DNA from: Bacteroidales bacterium
GTDB lineage: Bacteria > Bacteroidota > Bacteroidia > Bacteroidales > UBA10428
Direction: 5' to 3'
Assembly (NCBI GenBank): GCA_016926235.1
Contig: JAFGOZ010000371.1
Span: forward strand, 1-64,000
Length of the DNA stretch: 64,000 bases
Shown here: piece after piece, positions 17,101 to 29,055 of the stretch
Position numbering within the stretch: position 1 is the stretch's first letter
Layout of the letters: every line of letters begins with the position of its first letter
Notes under the pieces: generated by a model
Databases searched by the model: none
Told to the model about the DNA's origin: nothing
What the model saw: the letters and a program-made list of their open reading frames with translations, nothing else
Position numbers and translations under genes: made by a program

Positions 17101-19140
17101 TTACCAAATCACTGCCCTCTTATCTTCAGGCAGGTACATTGCCATTTCTGAAGCGATGTGAAAAGCTTTATAAAATGCAGCGATATTAGGTAAGGGACCA
17201 TTTACTCTGAAACGACCAAGTGAATGTACATCAATTTTAGTCAGTTTTAAGGCTTCTTCTTCTCTTATGTTTTGTGCCCAAAGATGTGCATAGGCAAGGA
17301 AGAAACGTTGTGTCAGGGTAAATCCTTCTATAGTGTTTTGTTCTTCATCTTCGGAAAGAGTATTCATGAAAGCTGTGTAGGCGATATTTAACCCTCCAAG
17401 ATCGGCAATATTTTCACCCAAAGTAAGTTTTCCATCTGCATGAACACTGTCTGTTATTATGAATGAATTAAACTGGTCTACAAGTATTTGTGATCTTTCA
17501 TTGAATTTTTCATAATCAGAATCAGTCCACCAGTTATTTAGATTTCCATCCTTATCAAACTTTCTTCCCATATCGTCAAAACCGTGAGTCATTTCGTGGC
17601 CAATAACAACTCCGATAGCACCATAGTTTATGGCGTCATCGCCTTGTGCATAAAAAAACGGAGGTTGTAATATTCCGGCCGGGAATACAATTTCATTTCT
17701 CTGTGGACTATAATATGCATTTACTATTTGAGGTGGCATATGCCATTCGTTGGGATCAACAGGTTTTCCAACCTTATTCATTTCAAAAGTAAAATTAAAG
17801 TCGTTGGTTCTTAGTATGTTTGCAAAGTAAGAATCTGTGCCAATTTCCAGGGTGCTATAGTCCTTCCATTCATCAGGATATCCAATTTTCACCCCGAATG
17901 CTTCAAGTTTTTCAAGAGCTTTTGTTTTTGTTGAATCGCTCATCCATTCAAGCTTTTGAATTCTCTGTGCAAAGGCTGTTTTAAGGTTTTCCACAAGTTC
18001 CAGCATACGGTCTTTCGACTCTTGCGGGAAGTATTTCTCTACATATATTTGACCTACTGCTTCGCCCAGGGTGCTATTCGATTTCTCAAAAACTCTTTTC
18101 CAGAGAGGTTTTATTTCTTCTTTTCCTGAAAGAAACCTTCCATTGAAATCGAAATCTTCCTGAATGAAATTGTTACTAAGGAATGGTGCAGCATGGTCTA
18201 TAACTTTCCAGCTAAGGTACTGTTTCCAAATTTCTAATGGTTCTTCATTTATCATTTTGCTTATTTCTCTTATAAATTCTGGTTGAGCTACATTAATTTC
18301 ACCCGGATCATCCAAACCAACATACATAAAATATTCATCCCAGTTTAATGCAGGTGCTAATTCCTGCAACTCTTCCAGATTCATTTTGTGGTATGTTTTT
18401 TCAGGGTCCCTTCTGTCAAGTTTGCTCATAGAGGCTTTTGCCATGCGTGTTTCAAAGGCCATGCATTTTTGAGCAGCATCCCTAGCATTTTGTTCTGAAT
18501 ATCCGCTCAGGACAAACATGCGTCCAATATGTCCTACGTATTTTTCCCTGATTTCTTTAGAGCGTGCATCTTCTGCCAGGTAGTAATCAACCTCAGGTAA
18601 TCCGAGGCCCGACTGATACAATCCTGCAATATTCATTGTACTGTTTTTTTTATCGGGGGCAGCATATATTGAATAAACAGAAGTAAGGCCGCTAATGTGA
18701 TGTTTTGGAATTATTTTAACAATATCCTCCTTGTTCATACAATTATTGATCTCATCCAGATATTTTATTATGGGGGTATAACCAAGCTTTTCATTAGCTG
18801 AAGAATCAAGGGCTATTTTAAAATAGTCCATAACCTTTTGATTAACAGATCCTTTTTCGATTTTTTCATTTTTCAAATTTTCAATGAGGTCTTTCATTTG
18901 TTTAATATTCTCTTCCCTTAGTTTGTCAAAAGTTCCATACTGGCTTTGTTCTTTTGGCAGGGGATTTTTAAGCATCCATCCACCATTGGCATACTGGTAA
19001 AAATCTTTACCCGGATTGACTGTTTGATCAAAGTTTGTAGTATCAATATAAGTCATCATTGTACATTCAGTTTTTGATTTACAGCTATAACTCAGCATTA
19101 TTATAATACTAAGGGATAGGCTTATAATTATTGATTTCAT
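17101..19140 (-). CDS. M13 family (neprilysin/PepO-like) zinc metallopeptidase lipoprotein
   Basis: The N-terminus is a lipoprotein signal peptide (MLSYSCKSK, lipid-modified Cys at about 20), so it is exported and membrane-anchored. The long helical N-terminal domain (M13_N) is followed by the catalytic domain with zinc motif VIGHEMTHGFDD and the third ligand Glu in ENIADLGG. The substrate-binding NAYYSP and the terminal AVIW (in place of CxxW) fit family M13. At 679 residues it is full length. It would cleave small peptides outside the cytoplasm. It lies downstream of rocD on the same strand but is separated by a terminator. Confidence 0.92.
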   Translation of the reverse strand: MKSIIISLSLSIIIMLSYSCKSKTECTMMTYIDTTNFDQTVNPGKDFYQYANGGWMLKNPLPKEQSQYGTFDKLREENIKQMKDLIENLKNEKIEKGSVNQKVMDYFKIALDSSANEKLGYTPIIKYLDEINNCMNKEDIVKIIPKHHISGLTSVYSIYAAPDKKNSTMNIAGLYQSGLGLPEVDYYLAEDARSKEIREKYVGHIGRMFVLSGYSEQNARDAAQKCMAFETRMAKASMSKLDRRDPEKTYHKMNLEELQELAPALNWDEYFMYVGLDDPGEINVAQPEFIREISKMINEEPLEIWKQYLSWKVIDHAAPFLSNNFIQEDFDFNGRFLSGKEEIKPLWKRVFEKSNSTLGEAVGQIYVEKYFPQESKDRMLELVENLKTAFAQRIQKLEWMSDSTKTKALEKLEAFGVKIGYPDEWKDYSTLEIGTDSYFANILRTNDFNFTFEMNKVGKPVDPNEWHMPPQIVNAYYSPQRNEIVFPAGILQPPFFYAQGDDAINYGAIGVVIGHEMTHGFDDMGRKFDKDGNLNNWWTDSDYEKFNERSQILVDQFNSFIITDSVHADGKLTLGENIADLGGLNIAYTAFMNTLSEDEEQNTIEGFTLTQRFFLAYAHLWAQNIREEEALKLTKIDVHSLGRFRVNGPLPNIAAFYKAFHIASEMAMYLPEDKRAVIW

Positions 19141-19167
19141 AGTGCTTCAATTTAGGTTGAAAACAAA

Positions 19168-19192
19168 AGACCTCCTAAAAAGGAGGCCTTAA
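19168..19192 (-). terminator. Intrinsic terminator after rocD
   Basis: Read on the minus strand, the 8-bp stem AGGCCTCC/GGAGGTCT (19182-19189/19168-19175, one G-T pair) with a T-rich loop is followed by TTTTGTTTTC. It follows the rocD stop by about 27 bp and separates it from the peptidase gene. Confidence 0.75.
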
Positions 19193-19216
19193 ATTACTAT
19201 AATTTTAACAATTATT

Positions 19217-20428
19217 CTAAAAAAATTGTTCAAGTGTTTTCCTGATAATAGCAATAGCTTCTTTTAATTGAGCTTCAGTTATTACCAGAGGGGGTGCAAA
19301 ACGAATGATGTGGTCGTGGGTTGGCTTTGCTATAAGACCATTATCTTTCATGGCTACGCAAACATCCCATGCTGTCTTTCCGTTTTTAGGTTTAATTACA
19401 ACAGCATTTAAAAGCCCCTTACCTCTCACAAGTTCAACCATGTCAGATTTAATGGTCTTCATTTCATCGCGGAATAACTTACCCAGTTTTTCAGCATTCT
19501 CAGCAAGCTTTTCTTCTTTGAGAACTTTTAAAGCTTCGATGGCAACTTTACATGCTAACGGGTTTCCACCATATGTTGATCCGTGTTCACCGGGTTTGAT
19601 CGTAAGCATTATCTCATCATCGCAAAGTACGGCTGATACGGGATATACACCTCCGGATAGAGCTTTGCCAAGAATAAGGATGTCGGGTCTTACACCATCA
19701 TGATCGCAGGCAAGCATTTTACCTGTACGTGCCAATCCTGTTTGTACTTCATCTGCAATGAACAAAACGTTGTTCTTCTTGCATAAATCATATGCTTTCT
19801 TTATATATCCTTCATCAGGTACATATACACCTGCTTCTCCTTGAATTGGTTCAACTAAAAAACCAGCAACGTTAGGATCTTTAAGTTCTTTTTCTAATGC
19901 AGCTAAGTCATTATAAGGAATTTTTACAAATCCGGGGGTAAAAGGGCCGAATCCATCGTACGAATCAGGATCTGTTGACATTGATACAATGGTAATAGTA
20001 CGTCCATGAAAATTACCTTCGCAAACGATTATTTTAGCCTTGTTTTCAGGTATACCTTTTACTTTATATGCCCATTTCCTGCATAGTTTAAGCGCGGTTT
20101 CATCACCTTCGGCACCTGTATTCATCGGCAAAACTTTATCATAGCCAAAGAACTTGGTAACAAATTCTTCGTATTCGCCCAATGAACTTGAGTAAAATGC
20201 CCTTGAGGTAAGAGTCAACACATCAGCTTGCTTTATTAATGCACCAATAATTCTTGGATGGCAATGGCCCTGGTTCACTGCCGAATAAGCTGATAAAAAG
20301 TCGAAGTACTTCTTGCCTTCAACATCCCAAACGTAAACACCCTCACCTTTTTCCAGTACAACCGGCAGAGGGTGGTAATTATGCGCACCATATTTATCTT
20401 CACGCTTAATGTAATCTTGTGTATTCAT
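19217..20428 (-). CDS. rocD: Ornithine aminotransferase
   Basis: A class III PLP aminotransferase that transfers the delta-amino group of ornithine to 2-oxoglutarate, giving glutamate semialdehyde. Motifs are YKFKT-independent N-terminus [56 protein letters not shown] (PLP Asp) and the PLP lysine in [15 protein letters not shown]. The frame is open to 20461, but a -7 element at 20459-20466 overlaps that start, so the ATG at 20428 (403 residues) is chosen. It diverges from a nitroreductase gene. Confidence 0.92.
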   Translation of the reverse strand: MNTQDYIKREDKYGAHNYHPLPVVLEKGEGVYVWDVEGKKYFDFLSAYSAVNQGHCHPRIIGALIKQADVLTLTSRAFYSSSLGEYEEFVTKFFGYDKVLPMNTGAEGDETALKLCRKWAYKVKGIPENKAKIIVCEGNFHGRTITIVSMSTDPDSYDGFGPFTPGFVKIPYNDLAALEKELKDPNVAGFLVEPIQGEAGVYVPDEGYIKKAYDLCKKNNVLFIADEVQTGLARTGKMLACDHDGVRPDILILGKALSGGVYPVSAVLCDDEIMLTIKPGEHGSTYGGNPLACKVAIEALKVLKEEKLAENAEKLGKLFRDEMKTIKSDMVELVRGKGLLNAVVIKPKNGKTAWDVCVAMKDNGLIAKPTHDHIIRFAPPLVITEAQLKEAIAIIRKTLEQFF

Positions 20429-20458
20429 TCTTTTTCTGCTTAATGTTTTAAATTTGTA

Positions 20459-20466
20459 CAAAAATA
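20459..20466 (-). promoter_or_regulatory. -7 element of the rocD promoter
   Basis: The minus strand reads TATTTTTG, an exact match to TAnnTTTG, 30 bp upstream of the rocD ATG at 20428. No clear TTG is seen at the -33 spacing. Its position rules out the longer rocD start. Confidence 0.55.
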
Positions 20467-20531
20467 TACATATTTTTTGATTTAATAGTATATTTATAAA
20501 AAAATAACGTAAAAATATAAATATTTTATAT

Positions 20532-21107
20532 ATGATATCAAAACAAGTTCTTCAACCAATACGCGACCGTTATAGTTCTGTATGCTTTTCAGAAAAACTA
20601 ATTGATGATACGAAAATTGAAGCCCTGTTTGAAGCAGCAAGATGGGCAGCCTCGGCCTATAATGACCAGCCCTGGAGATTCGTTTATGCAACTAAAAATG
20701 ATGAAAAAGCTTACAATGAGCTGTATTCGTTGCTCTTTGACGGGAACAAAGGATGGGCAGGTAAAGCACCTTTATTAATTTTGACAATTGCAAAAACCAT
20801 TTCTGATTATACAAAAAAAACGAATATTTATGCAATGCATGATACCGGTTTGGCAACCTCAAATCTTCTTTTGCAAGCAGTATCAATGGGATTACAAGTT
20901 CATACAATGGGGGGATTTGATAAAACACAAGCAATTATAAAGTTAAAAATCCCAAATGGGTTTGAACCGGTTACTATGATAGCTGTTGGTTATAAAGGGG
21001 ACATAAATGAGTTATCTGAAGAATTGAAGGATCGGGAAACTAAAATCAGAACAAGAAAGGAACTGGATAGTATTGTGTTTAAAGGAATTTTTGGGATAAG
21101 AAATTGA
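20532..21107 (+). CDS. Nitroreductase family protein
   Basis: An FMN-dependent oxidoreductase of 191 residues. The N-terminal [14 protein letters not shown] and the segment [17 protein letters not shown] are the typical FMN phosphate-binding and dimer regions, followed by [19 protein letters not shown]. Cytoplasmic; the natural substrate cannot be deduced. It is divergent from rocD, sharing a 100-bp intergenic region. Confidence 0.88.
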   Translation: MISKQVLQPIRDRYSSVCFSEKLIDDTKIEALFEAARWAASAYNDQPWRFVYATKNDEKAYNELYSLLFDGNKGWAGKAPLLILTIAKTISDYTKKTNIYAMHDTGLATSNLLLQAVSMGLQVHTMGGFDKTQAIIKLKIPNGFEPVTMIAVGYKGDINELSEELKDRETKIRTRKELDSIVFKGIFGIRN

Positions 21108-21152
21108 CATTACTTGAATTTTGACTCCTGACTCCTGAATTCAGATTTATTC

Positions 21153-23615
21153 TTAAAAATTTGCAGTCAGCCTTACATTAAACCTCCTGCCGGGAAGATA
21201 ATTAGGAACAGCTAATTGTTGAGGTATCCCTACTTGATTCGATACAGTTTTTATCCATAAATAGGACATAGTGTTGTTAAAGCCCATGAGGTTATATACT
21301 TCGGCAGTAAGCCAGATGGATTTAAAAAAGTTAATAGGATTATTATTTCCAATATTCTGATAATCACTCTTTAAAATTTTAGAAAAACCCAGATCCACTC
21401 GTCTGTAAGGATTCATTTTTAAATCGGAATCGTACCTTTTAAAATCAGGTACTGTCAGAGGTAATCTTGATCCGTATACAAAGTTCAAATGTACTTTATA
21501 CGTTGGATTTGTAGGTAAATAATCCTGGAAAAACATGCCAAAACTAACAAGCTGGTCTGTAGGCCTTGAAAAATTCCCAATATTTACCTTCTCGCCGTTT
21601 TGATCTATATAATAATCTCCCTTGATATCTTCTTTCGTGGACATTAGGGATAAGCTCATCCAGGACTCAGCATCTTTTACAAATTCACCATTTACTTTTA
21701 TATCGATACCGGCAGCATATCCTTTTGAAAGGTTCTCTGCAGCGTAAACAAGTTTTACATTATCAATCTTATATGGGATGAGGTCGTATAGGTATTTGTA
21801 ATAAAGTTCCGTAGTGAGCTTAAAAGGCCGGTTCCATGCTTCGAAGTAATAATCGTTTCCCAGAACAAAGTGAATAGATTTTTGGGATTTAATTTCTTTA
21901 TTGATTTCTGCCTGTGGATATCTTAGTTCTTTATAAAATGGTGGCTGGTAATAAAAACCTGTAGCAAAATAAAACATATAATCTTTGCTAGTATTGGGAA
22001 TATAGGATACTGACAGACGTGGGGTAATAATGAATTCTTCATTAAAATCCCAATAGTTGGATCGCACACCTGTTGTCAAAAGTATGTTGGAACTATCAAG
22101 TTCGAAAGTATAGGTATTTTGAATATATGAATTTATTCGTGAGGAAGTCATGTCGTTTTTTCCTCTGGAAACGCGGTATAGAATTACTTCATCCGCTGAA
22201 TAAGGAAGTGAATACCCGGTGGAATCTATCATTACCCATTCACTTAAACGGTCATCAATTATCTCGTATTTATAATCAACTCCCCATTTCAGTTTATTGT
22301 TCCCAATAAAATAGCTGCCCTTATGAGCAAATGAATAAATGTTGGCATATAGATAATTTCTGCCGTGATCAATCATACTGCCTACTCCTATATTCAGGAT
22401 ACTATCCCCGTAACTTTCAGAACCTATCGTGTTATCAAGCTGGTTTATCAGATATTGACCTTCAATGTCATAAGTTTCCATTTCTGAGGTGCTATAACCT
22501 GAGGCAATAAACTTGAGAAGCAGGTTTTCATTTGGTTTATAAATACCTGAGACAGCTCCGGTCATAGCTTCGTAACGGTCAATTTCATGGCCATCATAGT
22601 ATATTTTTAACTCAAGTGAATTCTTTATAGTCCCAAATTCAGTGTCGCGGGTTTCAGGTTTGAAGTAGAAAGCATTGCGTGAATAATTACCTAAAAAGTT
22701 CAACTCAAACTTTTTATTCACCTGGTATGTCATAAAGGTTTGAAAATCAGTAAATGAGGGCTGGTAATCCCCTGTTGTCTCCAAAGCATTTAACAGGTAT
22801 TTGGATGTTTTGTAACGGATCCCCGTATTATGGGTAAATTTGTAGTTTTTTGAGATACCTTCAATGTGGGCTGATCCTCCCAGTAAACTCATACCGACAT
22901 TGCCGCCGAATTCGCTGGGTCGTTTATATGTAATATCCAAAACGGATGACATCTTATCTCCGTAAATTGCATCAAAGCCACCAGCTGAAAATTGAACTCC
23001 GGCAACCATATCGGGATTGGTAAAACTTAGTCCTTCCTGTTGCCCGGACCGTATTAACAGAGGACGATACACTTCAATATCATTTACATATACAAGATTC
23101 TCATCAAAATTACCCCCCCTAACGGAGTACTGAGAAGATAGTTCATTGTTTGGTGAAACGGCAGAAAGAGTTTTCATAAAAGCTTCAAAGTTCCCCGATA
23201 TGTTTGGCAGGTTTTTGATTTCTTTCATGTCAATCCTTTCAATATTGCCTTCACGGGCATATTTTGAATTTATATAAACGGTTTGTAATTCTTCAAGAGT
23301 TGTTTCAAGAAAGATATTAATTTCTCTTCTTTCACCCGGTTTAAGATTAATACTTTGTTTGTCACTACTATATCCTATAAATGAATAAACGATTTCAAGA
23401 AACTCATTTGCCGGAATTTCAAGTTCGTAATATCCATTTTCATCTGTAATTGCCCCAATTGGTCTTCCACTTATGGTAACGTTGGCAGAGACGATGGGTT
23501 TACCATCAGGTTCTTTCACATTTCCATAGATAGTTGCTTTTTGCTGGCTAAGTAAACAACTTGTTGCAGTAATACAAAGAAAAAAGATTGATATACGTAG
23601 TTTAGTGCTCTTCAT
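21153..23615 (-). CDS. TonB-dependent receptor with CarboxypepD_reg domain
   Basis: Signal peptide (to about residue 24), then a carboxypeptidase-like regulatory beta-sandwich (about 28-115), a plug domain (about 120-225, with YSVRGGNFDENLVYVNDIEV) and a 22-strand-type barrel ending in a terminal Phe. Length 820 is typical of smaller Bacteroidota receptors. The ligand is not evident, and no SusD partner is adjacent. It stands alone between the nitroreductase and a small CarboxypepD protein. Confidence 0.9.
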   Translation of the reverse strand: MKSTKLRISIFFLCITATSCLLSQQKATIYGNVKEPDGKPIVSANVTISGRPIGAITDENGYYELEIPANEFLEIVYSFIGYSSDKQSINLKPGERREINIFLETTLEELQTVYINSKYAREGNIERIDMKEIKNLPNISGNFEAFMKTLSAVSPNNELSSQYSVRGGNFDENLVYVNDIEVYRPLLIRSGQQEGLSFTNPDMVAGVQFSAGGFDAIYGDKMSSVLDITYKRPSEFGGNVGMSLLGGSAHIEGISKNYKFTHNTGIRYKTSKYLLNALETTGDYQPSFTDFQTFMTYQVNKKFELNFLGNYSRNAFYFKPETRDTEFGTIKNSLELKIYYDGHEIDRYEAMTGAVSGIYKPNENLLLKFIASGYSTSEMETYDIEGQYLINQLDNTIGSESYGDSILNIGVGSMIDHGRNYLYANIYSFAHKGSYFIGNNKLKWGVDYKYEIIDDRLSEWVMIDSTGYSLPYSADEVILYRVSRGKNDMTSSRINSYIQNTYTFELDSSNILLTTGVRSNYWDFNEEFIITPRLSVSYIPNTSKDYMFYFATGFYYQPPFYKELRYPQAEINKEIKSQKSIHFVLGNDYYFEAWNRPFKLTTELYYKYLYDLIPYKIDNVKLVYAAENLSKGYAAGIDIKVNGEFVKDAESWMSLSLMSTKEDIKGDYYIDQNGEKVNIGNFSRPTDQLVSFGMFFQDYLPTNPTYKVHLNFVYGSRLPLTVPDFKRYDSDLKMNPYRRVDLGFSKILKSDYQNIGNNNPINFFKSIWLTAEVYNLMGFNNTMSYLWIKTVSNQVGIPQQLAVPNYLPGRRFNVRLTANF

Positions 23616-23758
23616 CCATCAAATTCGTAGACTATAATAACTCGGATATGAAAAAAAAATTGCACACGAATATGGCAATTATTTTAAGAATATTCAAAAA
23701 TAATTGGTGTTTAAATAGTTTGAAGGTTACTGAAAATTTTCAAAGTGATTGGAGAAAT

Positions 23759-24436
23759 TTATTTATTTTTTCTTTTAAACTTGCCTTCTTTTATCATTTT
23801 TATAAGATTGGCCCATGCTACATAATTTAAAAGAGGATTACTCATCCAATTGTTAAAGCTCGGTGTCATCATTCCTTTGTACGATGCATTGTATTGTTGC
23901 ATAGCTGTAATATTACGATAACACAGATCAGGATCCGGGGCAGCATTTAAATCAATATAATCGGTAAAGAGCTGAGCCTTAATAATTTCAAAATTTTTAA
24001 GTGCTCTGTCCATGTCCGACTCAGGGAGTTCAAGATTTACGAATGCTTCCTTGAATTCCTCATAATTTTTCCAGGGATAAATTTCTACTACGCTAAGATA
24101 TATGGTATCAGTAACTAATCTTACCTCTATAGGATAGTGTATATCTTCCAGATTAGCAGGTATGGTTACTCCTGTTTGCTTATATCCAACCGAACGAAAT
24201 ATTATAGTATCGTTTGTTTCTGCTACAAAAGAGAACATACCCTTATGGTCGGCAATGGTTCCTTTACCCTTGTTAAGTATTATAATATGAACAAAGGGTA
24301 CCTGGTAGCCTTCCTCGTTTGTGATAATACCCGATACTTCAATCAATTGTTTTTTTTCTTCCTGTGAAATAATATCAGGAGCGAAAGAGAGAAAAAATAA
24401 AAAGAATACAGTATACTTCACTAATTTTCGTTTCAC
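23759..24436 (-). CDS. Exported CarboxypepD_reg-like domain protein
   Basis: A signal peptide (to about residue 24) is followed by one CarboxypepD_reg-like domain (about 33-110, VSGIITNEEGYQVPFVHI to IIFRSVGYK), then a helical C-terminal region of about 100 residues ending in Lys-rich sequence. Similar stand-alone proteins are common in Bacteroidota periplasm and their role is unknown. It is 63 bp downstream of an outer-membrane barrel gene on the same strand and may be cotranscribed. Confidence 0.8.
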   Translation of the reverse strand: MKRKLVKYTVFFLFFLSFAPDIISQEEKKQLIEVSGIITNEEGYQVPFVHIIILNKGKGTIADHKGMFSFVAETNDTIIFRSVGYKQTGVTIPANLEDIHYPIEVRLVTDTIYLSVVEIYPWKNYEEFKEAFVNLELPESDMDRALKNFEIIKAQLFTDYIDLNAAPDPDLCYRNITAMQQYNASYKGMMTPSFNNWMSNPLLNYVAWANLIKMIKEGKFKRKNK

Positions 24437-24498
24437 AAATTTCGGTTTAAAAATGGTAAATTATTTTGGTTTCTTAATTATTATAAGGTTAAGAAACG

Positions 24499-25611
24499 TT
24501 AAAAAACTTCATAAAGGCCCACATATATTCCGGTCTGGTTGTCAGTTCCATATCCAAAATCAGCCCTAAACCTGAATGCGGGGTTATTCAGCAGTACAAA
24601 TCGTATACCACTTCCGATGCAATATCTAATATATTTTAGATCAAAGTCTGATATTTCCCGGCTAACCCTTCCTGTTCCTGAAAATACTACCAATCCAAAA
24701 GATTTGCTAATCATTTGACGATATTCTGCCTGAATAAATGCCATTTTGTGATCAATGTAGCGGTTTGCCAGTATTCCTCTTAATCTTGATTCTCCTCCCA
24801 GGTGGGTTAAATAATAAAGCGGAACGGTTTCGCCAAAGAGTAATGTGGTTTTGAATTGAAGGGCCAGAGTAGATTTTTGTGATTTCAATGGAAAATATTT
24901 CCGTATATCAAAATAATACCTTTGAAAAGCTATATCATTTATAAATTCCGGTCTGTACAGATAGTATGTGTGTAAATAAAATCCTGTTCTCGGGTTAATT
25001 GCATTATTTCGCTTATCTATGAGGAGAGCAGGTCCGATCCCGAAATTTGTAACATCAATTGGTACATAAGCACTATCTGATTCCAGTTGCCCTCCTTCAA
25101 TAATTTCATCATTTACGATATTTCCAACTTCAAATATAATTCCGGTTTGCAGATGATAAGTAATCCTTCGCATGTATGATGTAGTAAAACGGAAAATTTT
25201 TTGGTTGTAAATTTCATGTTTGCTATCTGTAAAATTTCCTATTCCATAATAGTAATCAGGAAATTTCGAAAGTTCCAGGCGGGCGTCAATATAGTTACGG
25301 TTTAAATAAAATTGTGAGGTTGTAACAAATCGTATTTGATTTTTCAGGGAATAAATAAAGAAAGGATTTATCTGGTTGATCTCAGTTCCCGGATTTGATA
25401 AGTAGTTTGATTTGTTTGGTAAGAAGATAAATCCTCCAAGGCCAAACATCAGGCTTGTTTCAGGTGTATAACCAAGTATTGGATGTGCTGCAACAGTAAC
25501 TTTTTTTATAGTATCCAAATTGGACATTACCTGGGCATCCAATGTAAAGTTAATTGCAAAAAAAAATGTAAAAAAGGGTATACTAAATTTAATCAATTTG
25601 CCTGTCTTCAT
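24499..25611 (-). CDS. BamA/TamA-family outer membrane barrel without POTRA domains
   Basis: A signal peptide (to about 26) is directly followed by a beta-barrel of about 340 residues with the surface-antigen (D15/Omp85) pattern. Visible signs are RNNAINPRTGFYLHTYY, LGGESRLRGILANRY (the L6 VRGY-like motif) and a terminal Phe. No POTRA domain precedes the barrel, so it belongs to the short patatin-like/ShlB-unlike group of Omp85 barrels of unknown function rather than BamA itself. Confidence 0.8.
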   Translation of the reverse strand: MKTGKLIKFSIPFFTFFFAINFTLDAQVMSNLDTIKKVTVAAHPILGYTPETSLMFGLGGFIFLPNKSNYLSNPGTEINQINPFFIYSLKNQIRFVTTSQFYLNRNYIDARLELSKFPDYYYGIGNFTDSKHEIYNQKIFRFTTSYMRRITYHLQTGIIFEVGNIVNDEIIEGGQLESDSAYVPIDVTNFGIGPALLIDKRNNAINPRTGFYLHTYYLYRPEFINDIAFQRYYFDIRKYFPLKSQKSTLALQFKTTLLFGETVPLYYLTHLGGESRLRGILANRYIDHKMAFIQAEYRQMISKSFGLVVFSGTGRVSREISDFDLKYIRYCIGSGIRFVLLNNPAFRFRADFGYGTDNQTGIYVGLYEVF

Positions 25612-25659
25612 ATTGCAATATTAGATGATACTTGTTTAAATACAAAGGAATACCATTAA

Positions 25660-25765
25660 ATTATGAAAGAAGAGAGACGAATGACAAAAGACGTGGTACG
25701 AAAGATGAGGGACGAGGGACGAAAAATGGAGGATGTGTATAGTGTCAGGCAGAGAGGGCAATAAT
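25660..25765. repeat. Purine-rich low-complexity intergenic tract
   Basis: Repeating units such as GACGAATGACAAAAGACG, GAGGGACGAGGGACGA and GGCAGAGAGGGC fill this stretch between the Omp85 barrel and the wzc-like gene. Similar G+A-rich text appears at 31622-31700 and, in pyrimidine form, at 21112-21140 and 39115-39170. No coding potential is visible. Confidence 0.5.
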
Positions 25766-25832
25766 AGTAGCAACGGTAGTGACATTTCGTTTTAGATCGA
25801 GTGTACTCGGTCAGTCATCGGACTGCGTTCTT

Positions 25833-28217
<2,385 letters not shown>

Positions 28218-28239
28218 AGGATGGTACAGGCCTTTTTAT

Positions 28240-29019
28240 TTACTGGAGCACCGAATAGGCAGTGACACCGACTAAAAGCAAAGTAACAAGGGTTTGATAG
28301 GGGAATGTGCTGTAAGCGCCTGATTTTCCACCCCTGGGTGAAACGTATACCACGTCATTAGGCATCAGGTAATAGTATTCTGATTGCAAGATGCTATTAT
28401 CGGTCAGGTTTAAGTAGTGCATTTCTGAACCACTTTCAGTTTGCCTTACCAGGATAACCTTTTTGCTTTTACCATATTCCCCTATACCTCCAGCCATACC
28501 AATGGCCTGGAATATGTTAACCTGTTCTTTGTCAATGGTAAAGTTGCCCGGATTATTTACTTCACCAAGCACAGCTACCTGGAAGTTAACTAATTTAACA
28601 ACTACGGTGGTTTCTTTGAAATACTGGTTCAATGCTTTTTGTATATCATTTTTTACAGATTCTATGGTCATTCCTTTAACATAAAGCTTATCAATAAATG
28701 AGAAGTTTATATACCCGTCTTCATCAACTGTATAGCTGTTTAAATACAGATAGGTTGGGGTGAAATTTATCGGAAAATCCGTTTGGAAGAATTTACTTGT
28801 TTGCGGATCGACACTGTATACCTTTATGTAAAGGTTATCCCCCGGCTGCAATTTGTAATTGTATACATTTGCTTTCTTTGATTGGAACTCATAAGTCCCT
28901 TTCATGCTTTTTTCTTGGAGCAATTTAACTTTTCTTTGTGAAACACATGATGAAAGGACAAGCATCAACACCAATATTTTCACCCCGGTGCTTGCGAATT
29001 TAGATATTTGTGTTCTCAT
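28240..29019 (-). CDS. Wza-like polysaccharide export lipoprotein
   Basis: Lipoprotein signal peptide with lipobox LVLSSC (Cys about 25), followed by a Poly_export domain (about 52-145, YNYKLQPGDNLYIKVYS) and an SLBB domain (about 145-230, VAVLGEVNNPGNFTIDKE). A hydrophobic C-terminal segment (TLVTLLLVGVTAYSVL) matches the membrane-spanning helix region of Wza homologues. It should form the outer-membrane channel for exopolysaccharide, in operon with the autokinase 22 bp downstream. Confidence 0.92.
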   Translation of the reverse strand: MRTQISKFASTGVKILVLMLVLSSCVSQRKVKLLQEKSMKGTYEFQSKKANVYNYKLQPGDNLYIKVYSVDPQTSKFFQTDFPINFTPTYLYLNSYTVDEDGYINFSFIDKLYVKGMTIESVKNDIQKALNQYFKETTVVVKLVNFQVAVLGEVNNPGNFTIDKEQVNIFQAIGMAGGIGEYGKSKKVILVRQTESGSEMHYLNLTDNSILQSEYYYLMPNDVVYVSPRGGKSGAYSTFPYQTLVTLLLVGVTAYSVLQ

Positions 29020-29055
29020 AGTTATAGTTTTTAATTTTTATATCAGTTTTTTGTT